Below are positions 1 through 11,374 of a stretch of DNA of 64,000 nucleotides, in pieces. The DNA comes from Hetaerina americana (taxonomy: Eukaryota > Arthropoda > Insecta > Odonata > Calopterygidae). Location: positions 44,556,946 to 44,620,945 of the forward strand of contig JAKTNV010000001.1 of the NCBI GenBank assembly GCA_022747635.1, in the 5' to 3' direction. Each line of letters opens with the position of its first letter. The first letter of the stretch is position 1. The position numbers were made by a program, and so were the translations under genes. The notes under the pieces are model-generated. The model searched no databases. It was not told where the DNA came from and saw only the letters and a list, made by a program, of their open reading frames with translations.

Positions 1-3000
1 GTGTAATATTTGTAAGTAGTTAGGGTTAATATGGCAAGTTTGAAGGGTAGGATTTTTTACCTACTTGTGGTATCTGAATTCCTATATGAAATAGTTTATT
101 TGCATTGATATGATAAGGTTAATAACTTGATTCCCAGGTTTTCTTATGGTATTGTTGCTTCCAATTTGACAGAAGAGATATTATATTCCTTATACGGGTG
201 GAAATCACATAAAAAGTAGTTAACCACTATGCCACTATTTAGAATTAGTAGTGAGTTTAACAAGATTTGTAAGCTAACTGTGGAGGCTCACGTGTCTCTG
301 ATTAAGGGTTGGATAATCCTAACTTCAATTTCAGTTCCTCCCTTCTTTCCTACATTCAACAAATAATGAGGAAGTTGATATCTCGCTTCCTACAACAGCA
401 AGTAATTTTGAAAATAGTTCAGTAACTAAAAACGAATCGTTAGACGCGTTACCATGGAGCAGCATATTTATGATGAAATTATAAAACAAAAGCGATATTG
501 CTCTGCCCACTACTTTTTTATTCTAGACCCGAGACGTCTGAATAGGGGAAAATTACTTTAAAACTCATTTCAGTGCTGACATCAAGTGATGGAAGGTTTA
601 GGTATATCATTTTACTGTCATTACATTTGCTCTCATAGGACGCTCTGCAGTACGACTTTTTTTAACATGTGTTCTCCACCCTTCCTCATAAACAGGCTTC
701 AAGTTATGCAAATGTAATTTAACAACTTACAAGTGTTATTATCAGAGAACTTAAGTCCCGTAGTAAATGAATGCGCATTATAACATCGCCTTCACCGAAT
801 GTGTTAAAACATATCGCTCGTCCTATATCATCACGAATTCTTGTGACATCACGAAAAGTGACGAACCCCTCCAGCGGCAAGTATTACTAAAGATACTCTA
901 AGCAATATATTAATTAATGCTCGTGTTCTTAACATGGCAACACTTAACGTTTAGTTACGCCGATGAAATCTTGAGCGCTTAGTAAGGTTAATATTTAACC
1001 ACTGGTGAATAACGTTTTAGTTTTGTTATTCGATAACCTTCGAGCATACGGTCGAAAATAAAATCTGTCTGGATTATGTTGCTCAGAAAGTTTGCCAAAT
1101 ACTTCAGTAGTCGTCTTGACAGTACGAAGCGAGACTTTCGGGAATGCTTTTTGTTACAAAATTTGATATACTATTGAAACGATTGAGATATCGGGAACTT
1201 CTCTTCTTTCTGCATCAGCAATGTGATTAGTTACTTAATTAAGTTTGAGTGGAGGAGGTAAAATACTTGTCGAGAATGCCATTTGTTCTATAGAAAATCG
1301 GGAGCCGGATGAAATAAGTCTTGAACCGTTCTTTAATGAGCTTTTGAAGTACCTTCTCTGGTAGAAAGTGTTATTCAAGTGGCATACAGGATACCGTGAA
1401 GAGGAATTTATGATTGTATAAGGTATAGTAAATTATTTACATTATGCTTTCATTGTTAGGTTAAATTTTCTTTTAGAATTTAAATTCCACCCAATCTTTA
1501 GTTGCTAAAACTAAAAAATATATGATTATTATAGTCAATGTATGGTCCCCTGATGTGAGTCATTGAAAATTTTAGTTTCTTTTCTCTCTGTACGTCTGCA
1601 GAAGCTTCCTAATTTGGAGAACTAGTAGGAAGAATTAACGTGTTCGAAGACTTAAGGTGATCCATTATCCTGTACGCGTAAGTATTCCAATGAAAGTTTT
1701 GTGTCAAATTTCCGTTCCTGTGCTGAATCTACTACATGCAAAGTGCTCGTTTTGATTTAATAGGTTCTATGGGAAACTATTGAATTGCGCAAAACTGTGT
1801 TCATCAACCGTATGCTCTGAATCCATGTCATTTCCCATTTTCTTCCCACTTGAGCCAATTGCGAATTTCGCCGTATGCTGTTTCGTTACTGAACATCTGT
1901 GAGTGAGTGACCATTGGATGAATCAGTAGCAACAGATTCATACATGGTGAACGAAAGATTAGAGACCCTGTATTACCAAGCATATTGATGAGGCTCGACC
2001 TTGGATTGGATACTTCCACTCGCATCAACGGTTAACGAATAGGATAAGCACTTCTTGGTGGATTCTAGTGTGTGTTAGTTTTCATCTCATTCGCTTGACC
2101 TCTGCATATTTTTAGTTAGACTTATTTCAAATAAAATATAAAATTATCTATTTTTCAAAGCGGAAATAACATTGACTATTGGAATTCACTGTGAAAAATA
2201 TTTATGCGTCGCATGATGATATTAGCTAATAATTAGTCCCCAGTTTTAGTTAACTTGAAAGTTTTTATAAATGCACACCCAAACGAACGTTTTTATTACT
2301 AATTTCTTCCCTGCTACGGGATTAGAATGGTGCAACGAGGCACTTCACCAGAAATTTCTCAGGACTACGAACAAAAATAGCTAGTGAGTAGTTGAGGTAA
2401 ATGCATGGGCGGGTCGATCAGTTTTTACAGAGCGTCGATGCGTAAATTCATATGTCTTACGTGTAACGACAGAGAACTGCTTTATTGACTGAGAAAGGAC
2501 AATTCATTTTCGTTTGATTTAGAATATTATCCGGGCTACCACTGCATCAATTTAAAAATACTTATTGAACTTTTTAAAGCCGCTTAACTATTCATCACTC
2601 TATTATCTATTACATTAATATTTTCACTTTTTGTGGACTGTACCGGGAAAAATATGTCTATTTATTCACTATTGTCAACGTGCATCTAGGGTATTAATTT
2701 GCAGCCTTTGCTTTTTCCTAGGATATCTTCTGTGCTTCCTGTCTTTCACCCCGCTATTACTTTCCCTCTGTGCGCAGCACCCAGCTCTGTTCAATGTCAG
2801 CAGTTATTGTATGTGTACCTACCTCCGCCCACATTCTTGTCCCTCTGCTTGGTTTACAGTAGCTTGTGGTGGTGTATCTGTAATTATTTCCTACTTTGGT
2901 ACCAACATTGGTTTAATTCAGTATTTATCTATAATTGAATGTATGTGCTTAAGGATACCTCAACAAAGACAGCCAGGCCATGCCGTGTTGTTGTGTGTAT

Positions 3001-6000
3001 AAATTTTCGCTGTTTATAATGATGCTTATCGGTTGCACTTAATGTAAATATTGTATTGTTACATTTTTTGGTAAAAACAGGGTGTAGTTTACTACTAAGA
3101 CTTTTCCTCAGGCCCGGTGACACCATCTAAGGTTCAGATTTTAATTTGAATTTCATATTTGCGAATATTTAGTTTTGGTTAGCCGTATTGCACCATCATC
3201 GTTCTAGAGCAAATGTACAACCGAGAGTTAACTCAGAGAAACCTCCCATCATGAAACTTAGGAGCAAGAAGTGAATCTACGAAGTGAAGCCGAAATTCAC
3301 TCGGATGGTAAGTAAATATTGTACTTAAATTTGAACGAGTTTACTGTACCAACTCATTTAAAAGAGTGTTATTTTAAGAATAATGAAGCTTTTTGTCGTT
3401 TGAAGTTTTATGGGTGAGGGTGTGTCTACGATATATAAATATATTTTCCCCAGCCATATCGCTGCTATAAGTTGGCAGAGTAATTTAAATGTCGAGTGTC
3501 TTTTCACTTATCTCAAGTAGTTTTTGTACACTTAAAAACATTTATCTTCCTTCTAACAAGAAACTTAGCATACCATGACATGATTTTGACAGCTCAGCAT
3601 AACATGATTTTTTCGTGTGTTTTTTCCCGTTTTTTGAGGTATTTTTGCAGAGCACCTTTCAATTACTTTTAGTAGCTCTCAGCCACCATTTCAATGAAGT
3701 GTACCACTCCGTAGTAAATCCTTTGTTCCTAAGCTCCTTGAATATTTAAACATGTTGCGTTCGCTTCAATCAGTTTAAGTTTTGATGGCAAAATTCTTGT
3801 CATGTTGCGCGAGAAAGCAAATACATGTTACGGTTATTACCTTCGATTGATTTGTTGTGACATTTTGAATGTCTCATTTTGATATTTAAACTGCAGTATT
3901 GCGGCGATTACGAGGATGCATAATACATCAGGTGGCATTGTAGTCCAATGGTTATAATCTTTTTTCCAAGTGATGGAGAGATTTCGAAATTAAAAAAGGA
4001 ATGTTCCTTTGTATGTTTTAGTTCAGTGGTTAGCTGCCTGCCGACAAACGAGTGCGTAAAATAATAATAATAAAACGTCTTTATTGGAGCGAGATTAAGA
4101 CTAATTAATCACTTTTCCTTCCTAACCCATAAAATATCGATACATGCCCACTGAAAGTGAATCACCATACCAAAGAAAAATAAAATCATTTTGCCTTTAC
4201 CAATATATAAGTATATTAGACGGTAGATCAAAAACACAGTGGCAATAGCGATAAAAATATCTCTTAATATCGTTCCACAGAAGCAATACATTTCCAGCAT
4301 CGCAAAATTAACTTTCTTTGGGCTTTCTAAAATCGGTAGGCATGTGAATTCACTGACGCATGACAAGTTAGACCATGGGGAGAATAACAGCATTCGGGCA
4401 GTGGTATGTATCATTGTTCCGGGGTGCTACCGTATATTGCCTGCAACGGCGACGGCACCCGCGGGGCCTGTCTTGCTCCCAAGTGTGCCCGTAATGTGCG
4501 CCCTTTGTGGCACTCCCGATCGCTAATGAGTCGTGTAGTCATGAGGCGCGGATTTCGCAGCACAGAGTGGCTGGAAATAAATTTTCATGAATTCGTACGA
4601 ATGATCCTGTTATTTTTTCGCTGCATTTTTAAGCCTTGTTCACGCAACGTCAAACATTTCGAAAAAGCGAGTAACCACGCAGGCGATTTCAGCGTAACCA
4701 TGGTAAACTATGTGCTGACATTTAACTTTTGGGGATTTTTCGTATTACGAGGAGGCTGAATCGAGTGTAGCTGTTAATATTTGTACACTCTTATGTTTTT
4801 GTTCATTTCATGATCGCAGGGGAAGGGTGGTATTGTTACGTGCGTTGGCATTTGCATGATATTATTACTGTTGAGTGTATATGAATATTACGTTTGATAA
4901 TAATTTGAACCCTAATAAAAATTAGTGAAGGAGAAGGGTCATATGAAGTTCGTGATATGATACCCAAGAAGTTTCAGGCTCGTGCATGGGCGTTCTAAGT
5001 GACCGTCCGTAGCTCAATATGAGTTGTAGCTCATGGCCATCATACGTACCCCTGCTAGTCCCTCCGAATGAAATGCTGAACTCGATATAATTTCTTATGA
5101 GCCTGGGTTTTTTCTTTCTGCCCTTGATCCTTGATAGAGGATTTCTAAAAAATATGTAATTGTAGTGCACCTGAAAAATTAATTCAAGTTATTGTGTCAG
5201 TCATGTCATTGCCTTAGGCAAGCATTTATTATTTCCGAAAGGGAAAAACACCTGGCGGCGCTAATTTAATGCGGGAAAAGCGAACATTTTCCCCCTCTTC
5301 CCGAGAGAAAACGGGGCAACGTTTTACGCCCTGTTCAAATGAACCATATTGCATGTACACAATAACCCGCAAGCAGTCGCAAGAGCATGTGGCAGAAGAT
5401 TTTAGGACACGAGCGATAAAAAAAGAAGTCCGTGAAAGGGGTACGTTTGGAAAAAGTAATGATTCCATATGCTTGCATTGCAGTCGCAAATTTTGTGAGA
5501 GAAAAAATTCGTTGAATCTGTCTGCTCGGCTGTCGATCTTTCTTCTGTTATCATCATTGTCGCTGTAGTTTGGGGATTGGTTAACTCCCATGATGCCGCA
5601 AGTAGGCTCACCCGATTGATACCTTGGCGGTAGTTCCAACCTAGCATTGTCTTTGTATTCGCAGAGGATCCAAATCTGGATTTTAATAGTTTTATTTTGG
5701 GTTCACTCGCCTTTATATAACTTTTTCACGGCTCCATCAGGTTTCTTTCGGTATTTTACCCATTTCTGGTTTCAAGTGTTTTTTTGAGATGGATCCAAAA
5801 TGCTTGCGGTATAGTCCATTTAAAATGTAGTTAAAGAAATTCAGCTTGCTTAATTCACTTTTTAATCGAATGAATATTTTCAAATTATGAAAAACTGCTA
5901 GCTATTCAGGTTAACAATATCTATATTTTCTAGATTTTCTAAAACTATTATTGCTAGTTTCTTATCGTGCAAGATGATAATTTAAATTTTGATCGACAGG

Positions 6001-6587
6001 AATAATTTATTTCTAACACAAGTGGATGTTGTCTCACGATTTAAAATTAAGTAATTTCAAATTTTGTTTGAACTTTCCTGAAGTATGCTTGTAAACCATC
6101 GGTACAGGTTTAATTACAGTAGTATCCGGATTAATTGGTAACCCTTCCTCTATTAAATCTCCGGTTTCTTAAATTTAATAATAATCATTATTTTAAATAA
6201 TGTATTAATGTATTCCACTGACTGATTTTTATCCTTTGAAAATATGCCTTTTTTGATACGCTGTTATAACAGGTGCCATTGTATTTCTTAATTTGTTGAA
6301 TCAGTTATACGTTATATGAAACTTAAATTTATGATGCACCTTCAAAATATGGAAACACCTTCAAACATCGTTTCACAAGTTATCTGTCGGCTTTGTTGGC
6401 ATGATGAGAAGTGAGCAGATGATGAACCATTTTGCAATACCATCTTGGAATGAATTATAAAAATATCCACATTATGCTCTTAATTTAGGAAAAATATAAT
6501 GTATGGCATGCAACTAGTTGAGGAACATATAATTCAGATAAAACAGTTGCAGATTTAAGTGAGCATAACCCAGCGGTCAGCGTGTAG
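1..6587. other. Unannotated AT-rich intergenic stretch
   Basis: I recognise no gene, RNA or transposon here. Open frames are short and lack known motifs. The longest is a 136-codon minus-strand frame at 5229-5639, in a locally less AT-rich patch, and it resembles nothing I know. A weak tRNA A-box-like stretch at about 3931-3960 has no convincing B box. Confidence 0.5.
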
Positions 6588-6779
6588 GTGAAATATTCTC
6601 TAAAGTCTTATTTGCCAAATCATTTACCTTTTAATGAAGTGAGGGTCAGTGCTCGCAACAGTTCATTTAACACAAATCAGATAGCATTGGATGGAAATTT
6701 TATAAGGGATTCAGTATTAGTAAGAAAACAATCCTCTTTAAAAATTCTAAATACCTCAATGTCAAGGAATCATTTTTTG

Positions 6780-7460
6780 TATTGGTAGTTAATTGCCAAA
6801 GTTTAAAAAACAAAGTCGCTGAATATCATCACTTTATTCAAAGCACAGTCGCAGTTACAATTATTGGGACAGAAAGCTGGTTATCCACTGATATCGGCGA
6901 CAGTGAAATTTTTCCAAAATTTTCCGTTCACAGAAATGACCGAAAAATAGAATCCAGGGCGGTGTCTTTATTCTAGTTAAAAATGCTAGCGTCAGCAGAG
7001 CTGAGATAATTCCAGGTAACGGTTTGGAAAGCGTTTGGTGCTCAATTAAAATTCCTGAGTCCAAAGTAATTTATGAATGGACATTTTACAGGCCGCCGGA
7101 GGACGAAGATATGTCAATACTAGAATTAGATCTGCAAATTAAAAGTGTCTTATTCCAACGCAGTAATTGCGACGCTATATTCGGTGGAGATTTCAATGTC
7201 CCATCTATTGAATGGAGCACATTATGTTTTAAAACGGGGGGGAAAACGAAGATATATGTGAATCGCTATTGACTTCTTTTACGTTGAACTCCTTAAATCA
7301 ATTGTCACTTCACCAACTATGGGCGATAATATTCTTGATTTATTAGCAACGAATATTCCCAAAAAAGTCTTAACTACAGAAGCTACTTAAGGAGTTAGTG
7401 ACCACAGTGCAGTAAATGCTAAGATTTCGCTACTTAGGGTCCGAAATAAGAAGCCTAAAG
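6780..7460 (+). pseudogene. LINE endonuclease domain, broken
   Basis: This is the EEP (exonuclease-endonuclease-phosphatase) domain that nicks target DNA for target-primed reverse transcription. The first piece (6782-6976) shows NCQSLKNK and the GTESWL motif holding the metal-binding glutamate. The next piece, in another frame (7024-7272), has YRPP and GGDFN, with the catalytic aspartate and asparagine. A third piece around 7330-7425 reads DNILDLLATN, then a stop, then GVSDHSAV, the family's terminal SDH motif. All key motifs survive but lie in different frames separated by stops, so no functional protein can be made. It runs into the linker of the same LINE. Confidence 0.8.
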
Positions 7461-7470
7461 AAAAATTTAC

Positions 7471-8094
7471 TTGTTTAAAGAAGGAGACTACAATGATCTG
7501 AAGCGCATACTAGGGAGTCAATTCGCAAATTGTAAGAAAGATAGTAATCACCAAAATATTGAGGATACGTGGAATCACTTCCTTGAGATTACCCGCTCAA
7601 TAGTCAACAAGTTCATTCCTAATAAATCTATGAAAGATAAGACGGAAGTTAGACGGTACAACGCGGATGCTAGAAAAGCATTGCAACGTCAAAGGATTTG
7701 TCACGCCAAGATGAAAATTATTAGGGATGATATCTCTAGCGACAGAAAAAATGAAATCACTCATGATTAGATGAGGACATCTAGGGTGAATGCCAAGAAG
7801 GAATTTCGGAAAGCGTGATACGGATTCAAAAGGAAAAGGTTGGTGGAACATTTGAAAGAGAATCCAAAAGCATTTTGGTCGAGCGTCAGAGAGGTTCAGG
7901 GAAACAGGCCATCAGTTAGTTCACTCAAAAATGATAAAGGCGAAAGAGTAACCAGCAGTTTGGAAAAGGCTAGCTTATTAAATTCTTCCTTCAAAGCGTC
8001 TTCACCAATGTTTCACCGAATGTCTCCGATAGCTTACCAAATGGTGCTGGTCAACCAATGCCCAAAATTTAAAACACATTTAATGGAATAGAAC
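7471..8094 (+). pseudogene. LINE linker region between endonuclease and RT, broken
   Basis: Two frames (7471-7770 and 7840-8091) cover the segment that joins endonuclease and RT in Jockey/CR1-type proteins. The first begins FKEGDYNDLKRIL, matching the family's usual pattern after the SDH motif. The second contains ENPKAFWSSVREVQGNRPS, the usual KNPKAFW-type segment shortly before the RT palm. A stop near 7768 and another at 8089-8091 break the frame. No catalytic function is known for this segment; it identifies the element and shows that the copy is collinear with full-length relatives. Confidence 0.65.
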
Positions 8095-8096
8095 GT

Positions 8097-9578
8097 TTGC
8101 TGGAAAAAGTTAAGCTGAAGAAATCCTCCGGGCCCGTTCAAATACCTGCCCGTGTATTTAAGGATCTAGCTTCGGAAATTGCACCGGGAATCATATTTAA
8201 GAAGTCTCACGTAGATCACAAAATTCCCAGAGATTGGAAAACGGCTAACGTAACATCAATATTTTATAACGGAGACAAGGAGGAACCGAGCAATTACAGA
8301 CCTATTTCCCTCGCATCCATTTCGTGCAAGGTTATGGAACATACTTCATAGTGGTTAATTAGATTGTGAGACACCTCGATAATCAGGAGTAAATAATGAA
8401 AAATCAGCCCGGTTTCCAAAAGTGTAGATCCTGCGAGACAAAACTTGCGCTTTTTGTTCATGATATTCTTATTTCGGAAGAGAACAATCTTCCTGTGGCG
8501 CGAGTTTTGTAAATTTAGAGAAAACCTTCGACAAAGTACCTCATGGTAAACTACCCGCAAAGCTAAAAGCATATGACCTAGACAAAAATATCCTGGGTTG
8601 GATCGAAGACTTTTTGAATGGTCGGGTACAAAGAGTAGCCATAGATGGAGCTGGCTCAAATGCAATAGAAGTTACTTCATTCCCCAAGGAAGTGTTATCG
8701 GACCTCATTTATTCCTACTTTGCGTTAACGACATTGGCTTCGTATTCACTAGTAAGATACGTTTATTTGCCGACGATGCAGCGGCTTGCCGTAATCCTGA
8801 GGACTGCGCAGCTTTATCAGATGACCTTAATACAGATACATTGCTGGTGCGACACTTGTCAATTACAATTGAACTTAAAAAGTGGTGTGATTTATAATTG
8901 GAAAAATATCAGTTCCCCCCTAACGCCTTCTGCATCGGGAACACCGAAATGGAATGTGTAGACTCGTTTAAATATCTAGGCGTCACCCTTATTCGCGATC
9001 TCTCCTGGTTGAAACACATACAGCGAATATGTGGACAAGCTAATACCAAATTAGGATTTCTTAAAAGGGTACTTGGTAAATGTGATGAAAAGGTCAAAGA
9101 GAAATGTTTTCTTTCGCTGGTTAGGCCTCATTTAGAATATGCTGCAAGTATATGGTATCCTCCCGGAAAAACTGATTGCCGATTTGAATCGTGTGCAGCG
9201 TAGAGGAGCCAGATCTGTAAAACGTTGTAATGATAAACTTAGGAGCGTATCCAAAACATTAGAGCAGCTAGGCTTGGAATCACTCACGGAGCGAAGGTTA
9301 AATTACAGATTAAATATCTTGCATTAATTGGAAAAACGTCTCTCAGCATTGACACTGAAAATTTGTTATTTTCCCCATCATAGTACGGTAGGAAGATCAT
9401 ATCAATATAATTAGAGAGATTGAGTGTAGAATAGATAGATTTAAGATGTAATTTTTTCCACGAACGACAAGGCATCAGAATAACATTTTCCAACCGCGGT
9501 AGGGTCATATTCGGGTCAAAATTAGTCTGGTATGCGTTAAACCCCTGCCACACACCCTATCGGTGGCTTGCAGGCTAC
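8097..9578 (+). pseudogene. LINE reverse transcriptase domain, broken
   Basis: This is the reverse transcriptase of the same LINE. KKSSGP and NYRPISL (8097-8351) mark RT blocks 1-2. A degenerate stretch at 8500-8650 reads roughly LEKTFDKVPH followed by WIEDFLNGRVQ (blocks 3-4). IPQGSVIGPHLF and FADDAA (8598-8897) are the template-grip and catalytic blocks, so the two catalytic aspartates remain. KYLGV and RPHLEYAASIW (8898-9203) are thumb motifs. The frame shifts near 8670 and again near 9140. The C-terminus is readable to about 9575 with stops. It is a molecular fossil rather than an active enzyme. Confidence 0.85.
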
Positions 9579-9583
9579 TAAAA

Positions 9584-9601
9584 GAACCAAATTAGCTGCT
9601 T
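9584..9601. repeat. Left target-site duplication of the Penelope-like element
   Basis: An 18-nt word starting GAACCAAATTA is repeated directly at 11371-11388, with 16 of 18 positions identical. The pair flanks the Penelope-like element. It is somewhat longer than the 12-15 bp I associate with such elements, and four bases of the right copy coincide with the terminal repeat. Confidence 0.6.
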
Positions 9602-9636
9602 TCAATTGTTCCAGGCTCAACTTTGCGGAAGTTCAT

Positions 9637-9764
9637 GTTCATTAAATGAAGAACACAATGTATAGTCCACTGTTCTTTATTTACGTACAACTAATTTGAA
9701 AGCTTAGGCGTCATCATCAGGTACAAATTAATCAAGTCGCGGCCCATTTATATACCATTCATGA
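9637..9764 (-). repeat. Left terminal repeat (pLTR) of the Penelope-like element
   Basis: This 128-bp repeat is nearly identical, in inverted orientation, to 11247-11374. Read on the minus strand, the element's sense strand, it lies downstream of the endonuclease and includes a hammerhead-like core and an AATAAA-containing stretch. PLEs are known to carry direct or inverted copies of such repeats. Confidence 0.85.
9676..9731 (-). ncRNA. Degenerate hammerhead-ribozyme-like motif, left copy
   Basis: On the minus strand the core CUGAUGA (complement of 9714-9720) is followed by GACGC-CUAA-GC, then a segment that looks like a mutated stem-II 3' strand plus GAAAC box, then UAG and ACGUA. PLE terminal repeats are known to carry minimal type I hammerhead ribozymes. 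Here stem II no longer pairs fully and the GAAA box reads CAAA, so I expect little or no cleavage. The assignment is inferred from position and partial motif match. Confidence 0.4.
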
Positions 9765-9770
9765 CAGAGA

Positions 9771-9850
9771 GGGGGGTGGGTGAGAGGGGGAAGGAGGGGG
9801 GGGGAAGTGGGGTTGCGATCTGCGTAGTCGGGAGGGGGAGAGGGGTGTTA
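9771..9850 (+). repeat. G-rich tract, potential G-quadruplex
   Basis: Runs of 6, 3, 5, 9 and 4 guanines are separated by very short spacers within 9771-9822, with further G-runs to about 9847. This satisfies the usual G-quadruplex pattern on the plus strand. It lies between the endonuclease fragment and the left terminal repeat of the Penelope-like element, so it is C-rich on the element's sense strand. Confidence 0.6.
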
Positions 9851-10226
9851 AGCGTCAGGAAAGGTGATGGGTGGGTTCAAAGTGGAGTGGGGGTTACTGG
9901 ATTTTTCTGTGAAGGAACGGGATACTTTTAGGATTGGGGAGAGGTATTCAAACAATAAATCGTTAACCAAATGACCCGTTTTTAAATTCTTTCTGATTTC
10001 CAGCTCTTCCCACTTTTCCATCCTCATTCCTTTGCCCATCTGGTGTATGAGTTCCGGGTTGAAATCACTCCTATGTTTTTCTTCCCATAGATGCTTGGCG
10101 AAGTGAGATTGCTTGAGGTCACAATTTCTAAACAAGCGTTTATGTTCCTCCGCCCGTGTTTTTAATGATCACCCCGTTTGGCCTATGTATATAGCACTAC
10201 AGTCCTTACAAGTTAATTTATATATG
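9848..10226 (-). pseudogene. GIY-YIG endonuclease domain of the Penelope-like element
   Basis: The sense reading at about 10150-10226 is GIYKLTCKDCSAIYIGQTG, followed by a stop and then SLKTRAEEH. This contains both halves of the GIY-YIG signature with the intervening CKDC cysteines typical of PLE endonucleases. The next open frame (9848-10135) continues with FAKHLWEEKH and a GMRMEKWEELEI segment, matching the C-terminal part of the domain. In active elements this nuclease cuts the target DNA. A stop right after the signature and a frame change near 10140 disable it. It follows the RT and ends just before the G-rich tract. Confidence 0.82.
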
Positions 10227-10232
10227 CCACTT

Positions 10233-11240
10233 TTATTTTGTTTTCCTACTTTCTTTCGTAGTATTCAAGAATGATTTTAAGTTATTCGTATTGTAAAAAC
10301 CTAGTCGAAATTTTTCCCTCGGGAAGAGGTTGGCTATCTTTTGTGAAATCAATCCATAATAATGGAGTTTAAGCCATTTGTTGCCTATTTCCTCCATATT
10401 AACTAGTTTGAACAAATGATTGTTTGCTTTAAAGGAACGTTTTCTTTGTAGTATTTTTCCAATTAAATTTTCTTTGTAGCCATTTTTAATTGCTAAATCT
10501 TTAATCGTTTTAAGTTCCTGAATCAAATTATTTTTGGAAAGAGGAATGGCCCACAGTCTGTTTAGTAGGAAATGAAAAGTGGATAGCTTGTGAGATATAT
10601 GATGGCGGGAGTTGAAGGGGATGATGTAGTCTGTGGTGGCACTTTTCCAGAAAATTGCAAATTCGAAGCCCTGTCCCTTTTTCGACACTGTGATATATAG
10701 AAAATTTAGTCGTTAATTTTGTTCTTTCTCACAAGTGAAACTGATATTTTCGCATTGGGAATTTAGGGTGTTCATAAAATTTTCTGTCTTTCAATGCCTG
10801 TCCATGTAGCAAAGATATCGTCTACGTATCGAAACCAACAGTGAATATTCTTTGTAAAAATTGAGGGGCTGCTGAATATTATTCTTTCAAATTCGTTCAT
10901 GTACAGGCCAGCAAGTGGTGGTGATAACAGGACCCTGCTAATCCTTCCACTTGTTTTAAGTATTCATTGTTGAATTGGAAATAATTTTGCTCAACACAGA
11001 TTCTTAATGGTGACATGAACTCATTGAGGAAGGGTGGTTCGGCCCCACTTTTGAACGCTATTTCCGCCACTACCAATGCTTCCGAAACCGGGATATTTGT
11101 ACATAGGTTTTTGATATCAAATGACACCAGGACATGTTTGGAGGGCGGGGGACATTTCTTGGAGAGCTGTGCACAGAAATCACTGGAATATTTCACTTCT
11201 AACTTGGATTGGAAATTTGTCATTCATTTGTCATGTCATT
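10233..11240 (-). pseudogene. Penelope-type reverse transcriptase, truncated and frameshifted
   Basis: This is a PLE reverse transcriptase, a class related to telomerase. The first piece (10897-11223) has FDIKNLCTNIPV, carrying the first catalytic aspartate, and ends in a garbled EGLA motif near a frameshift. Between the two open frames the sequence reads WFRYVDDIFATWTG (about 10800-10846), the YVDD catalytic block. The second piece (10233-10688) is the C-terminal region, with ATTDYIIPFNSRHHISHK and the conserved IPLS and KNGY words. Everything before the first catalytic block is absent, replaced by the inverted terminal repeat. The gene therefore cannot encode a working enzyme. Confidence 0.88.
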
Positions 11241-11246
11241 TGTCCC

Positions 11247-11374
11247 TCATGAATGGTATATAAATGAACGGCGACTTGATTAATTTGTACCTGATGATGA
11301 CGCCTAAGCTTTCAAATTAGTTGCACGTAAATAAAGAACAGTGGACTATACATTGTGTTCTTCATTTAATGAAC
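11247..11374 (+). repeat. Right terminal repeat (pLTR) of the Penelope-like element, inverted
   Basis: This is the inverted partner of 9637-9764 with the same length and only scattered mismatches. It abuts the truncated 5' side of the RT. Inverted repeats with 5' truncation are a known PLE configuration. Confidence 0.85.
11280..11335 (+). ncRNA. Degenerate hammerhead-ribozyme-like motif, right copy
   Basis: CTGATGA at 11291-11297 begins the same motif as in the left repeat, with the same mutated second half (GCTTTCAAATTAG where GCGTCGAAACTAG would restore the consensus). One base differs from the left copy further along (TTGCACG against TTGTACG). The shared changes suggest that the source element already carried them. 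Confidence 0.4.

Larger units (their letters stand above)
6588..9578 (+). mobile_element. Decayed Jockey/CR1-like non-LTR retrotransposon (LINE)
   Basis: This is a LINE pol gene in the usual order: an apurinic/apyrimidinic-type endonuclease, then a reverse transcriptase (RT) and a C-terminal thumb region. Visible motifs run from NCQSLKNK and GTESWL through GGDFN and SDHSAV (endonuclease) to NYRPISL, IPQGSVIGP, FADD and KYLGV (RT). The reading frame changes several times, so the copy is dead. Degenerate C-terminal coding similarity (FFPRTTR) continues to about 9575, just before the target duplication of the Penelope-like element that inserted into this LINE's tail. No ORF1 was recognised upstream. 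The Jockey/CR1 assignment rests on motif style and could be refined by phylogeny. Confidence 0.85.
9602..11370 (-). mobile_element. Penelope-like element, 5'-truncated, with inverted terminal repeats
   Basis: The minus strand reads a Penelope-type RT followed by a GIY-YIG endonuclease, the order found in Penelope-like elements (PLEs). The element is bounded by 128-bp terminal repeats in inverted orientation (9637-9764 and 11247-11374). A 35-nt extension lies outside the left repeat, and an 18-bp near-duplication flanks everything. The RT starts just before its first catalytic block, so the N-terminal part is missing. Both enzyme domains contain stops and frameshifts. It sits in the tail of the LINE at 6.6-9.6 kb, so it inserted later than that LINE. 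Confidence 0.88.

Noticed and set aside
3931..4000. tRNA-like TAGTCCAATGG followed by a TTCGAAAT word
   Set aside because: The B box is too degenerate and the stems do not pair; at best a very old SINE trace.
4109..4759. Overlapping open frames on both strands in a less AT-rich patch
   Set aside because: No domain, no supporting neighbour and frames on opposite strands of the same DNA; best explained by local composition.
5229..5639. 136-codon minus-strand open frame
   Set aside because: No recognisable motif or splice context, and two further overlapping frames occur in the same interval.
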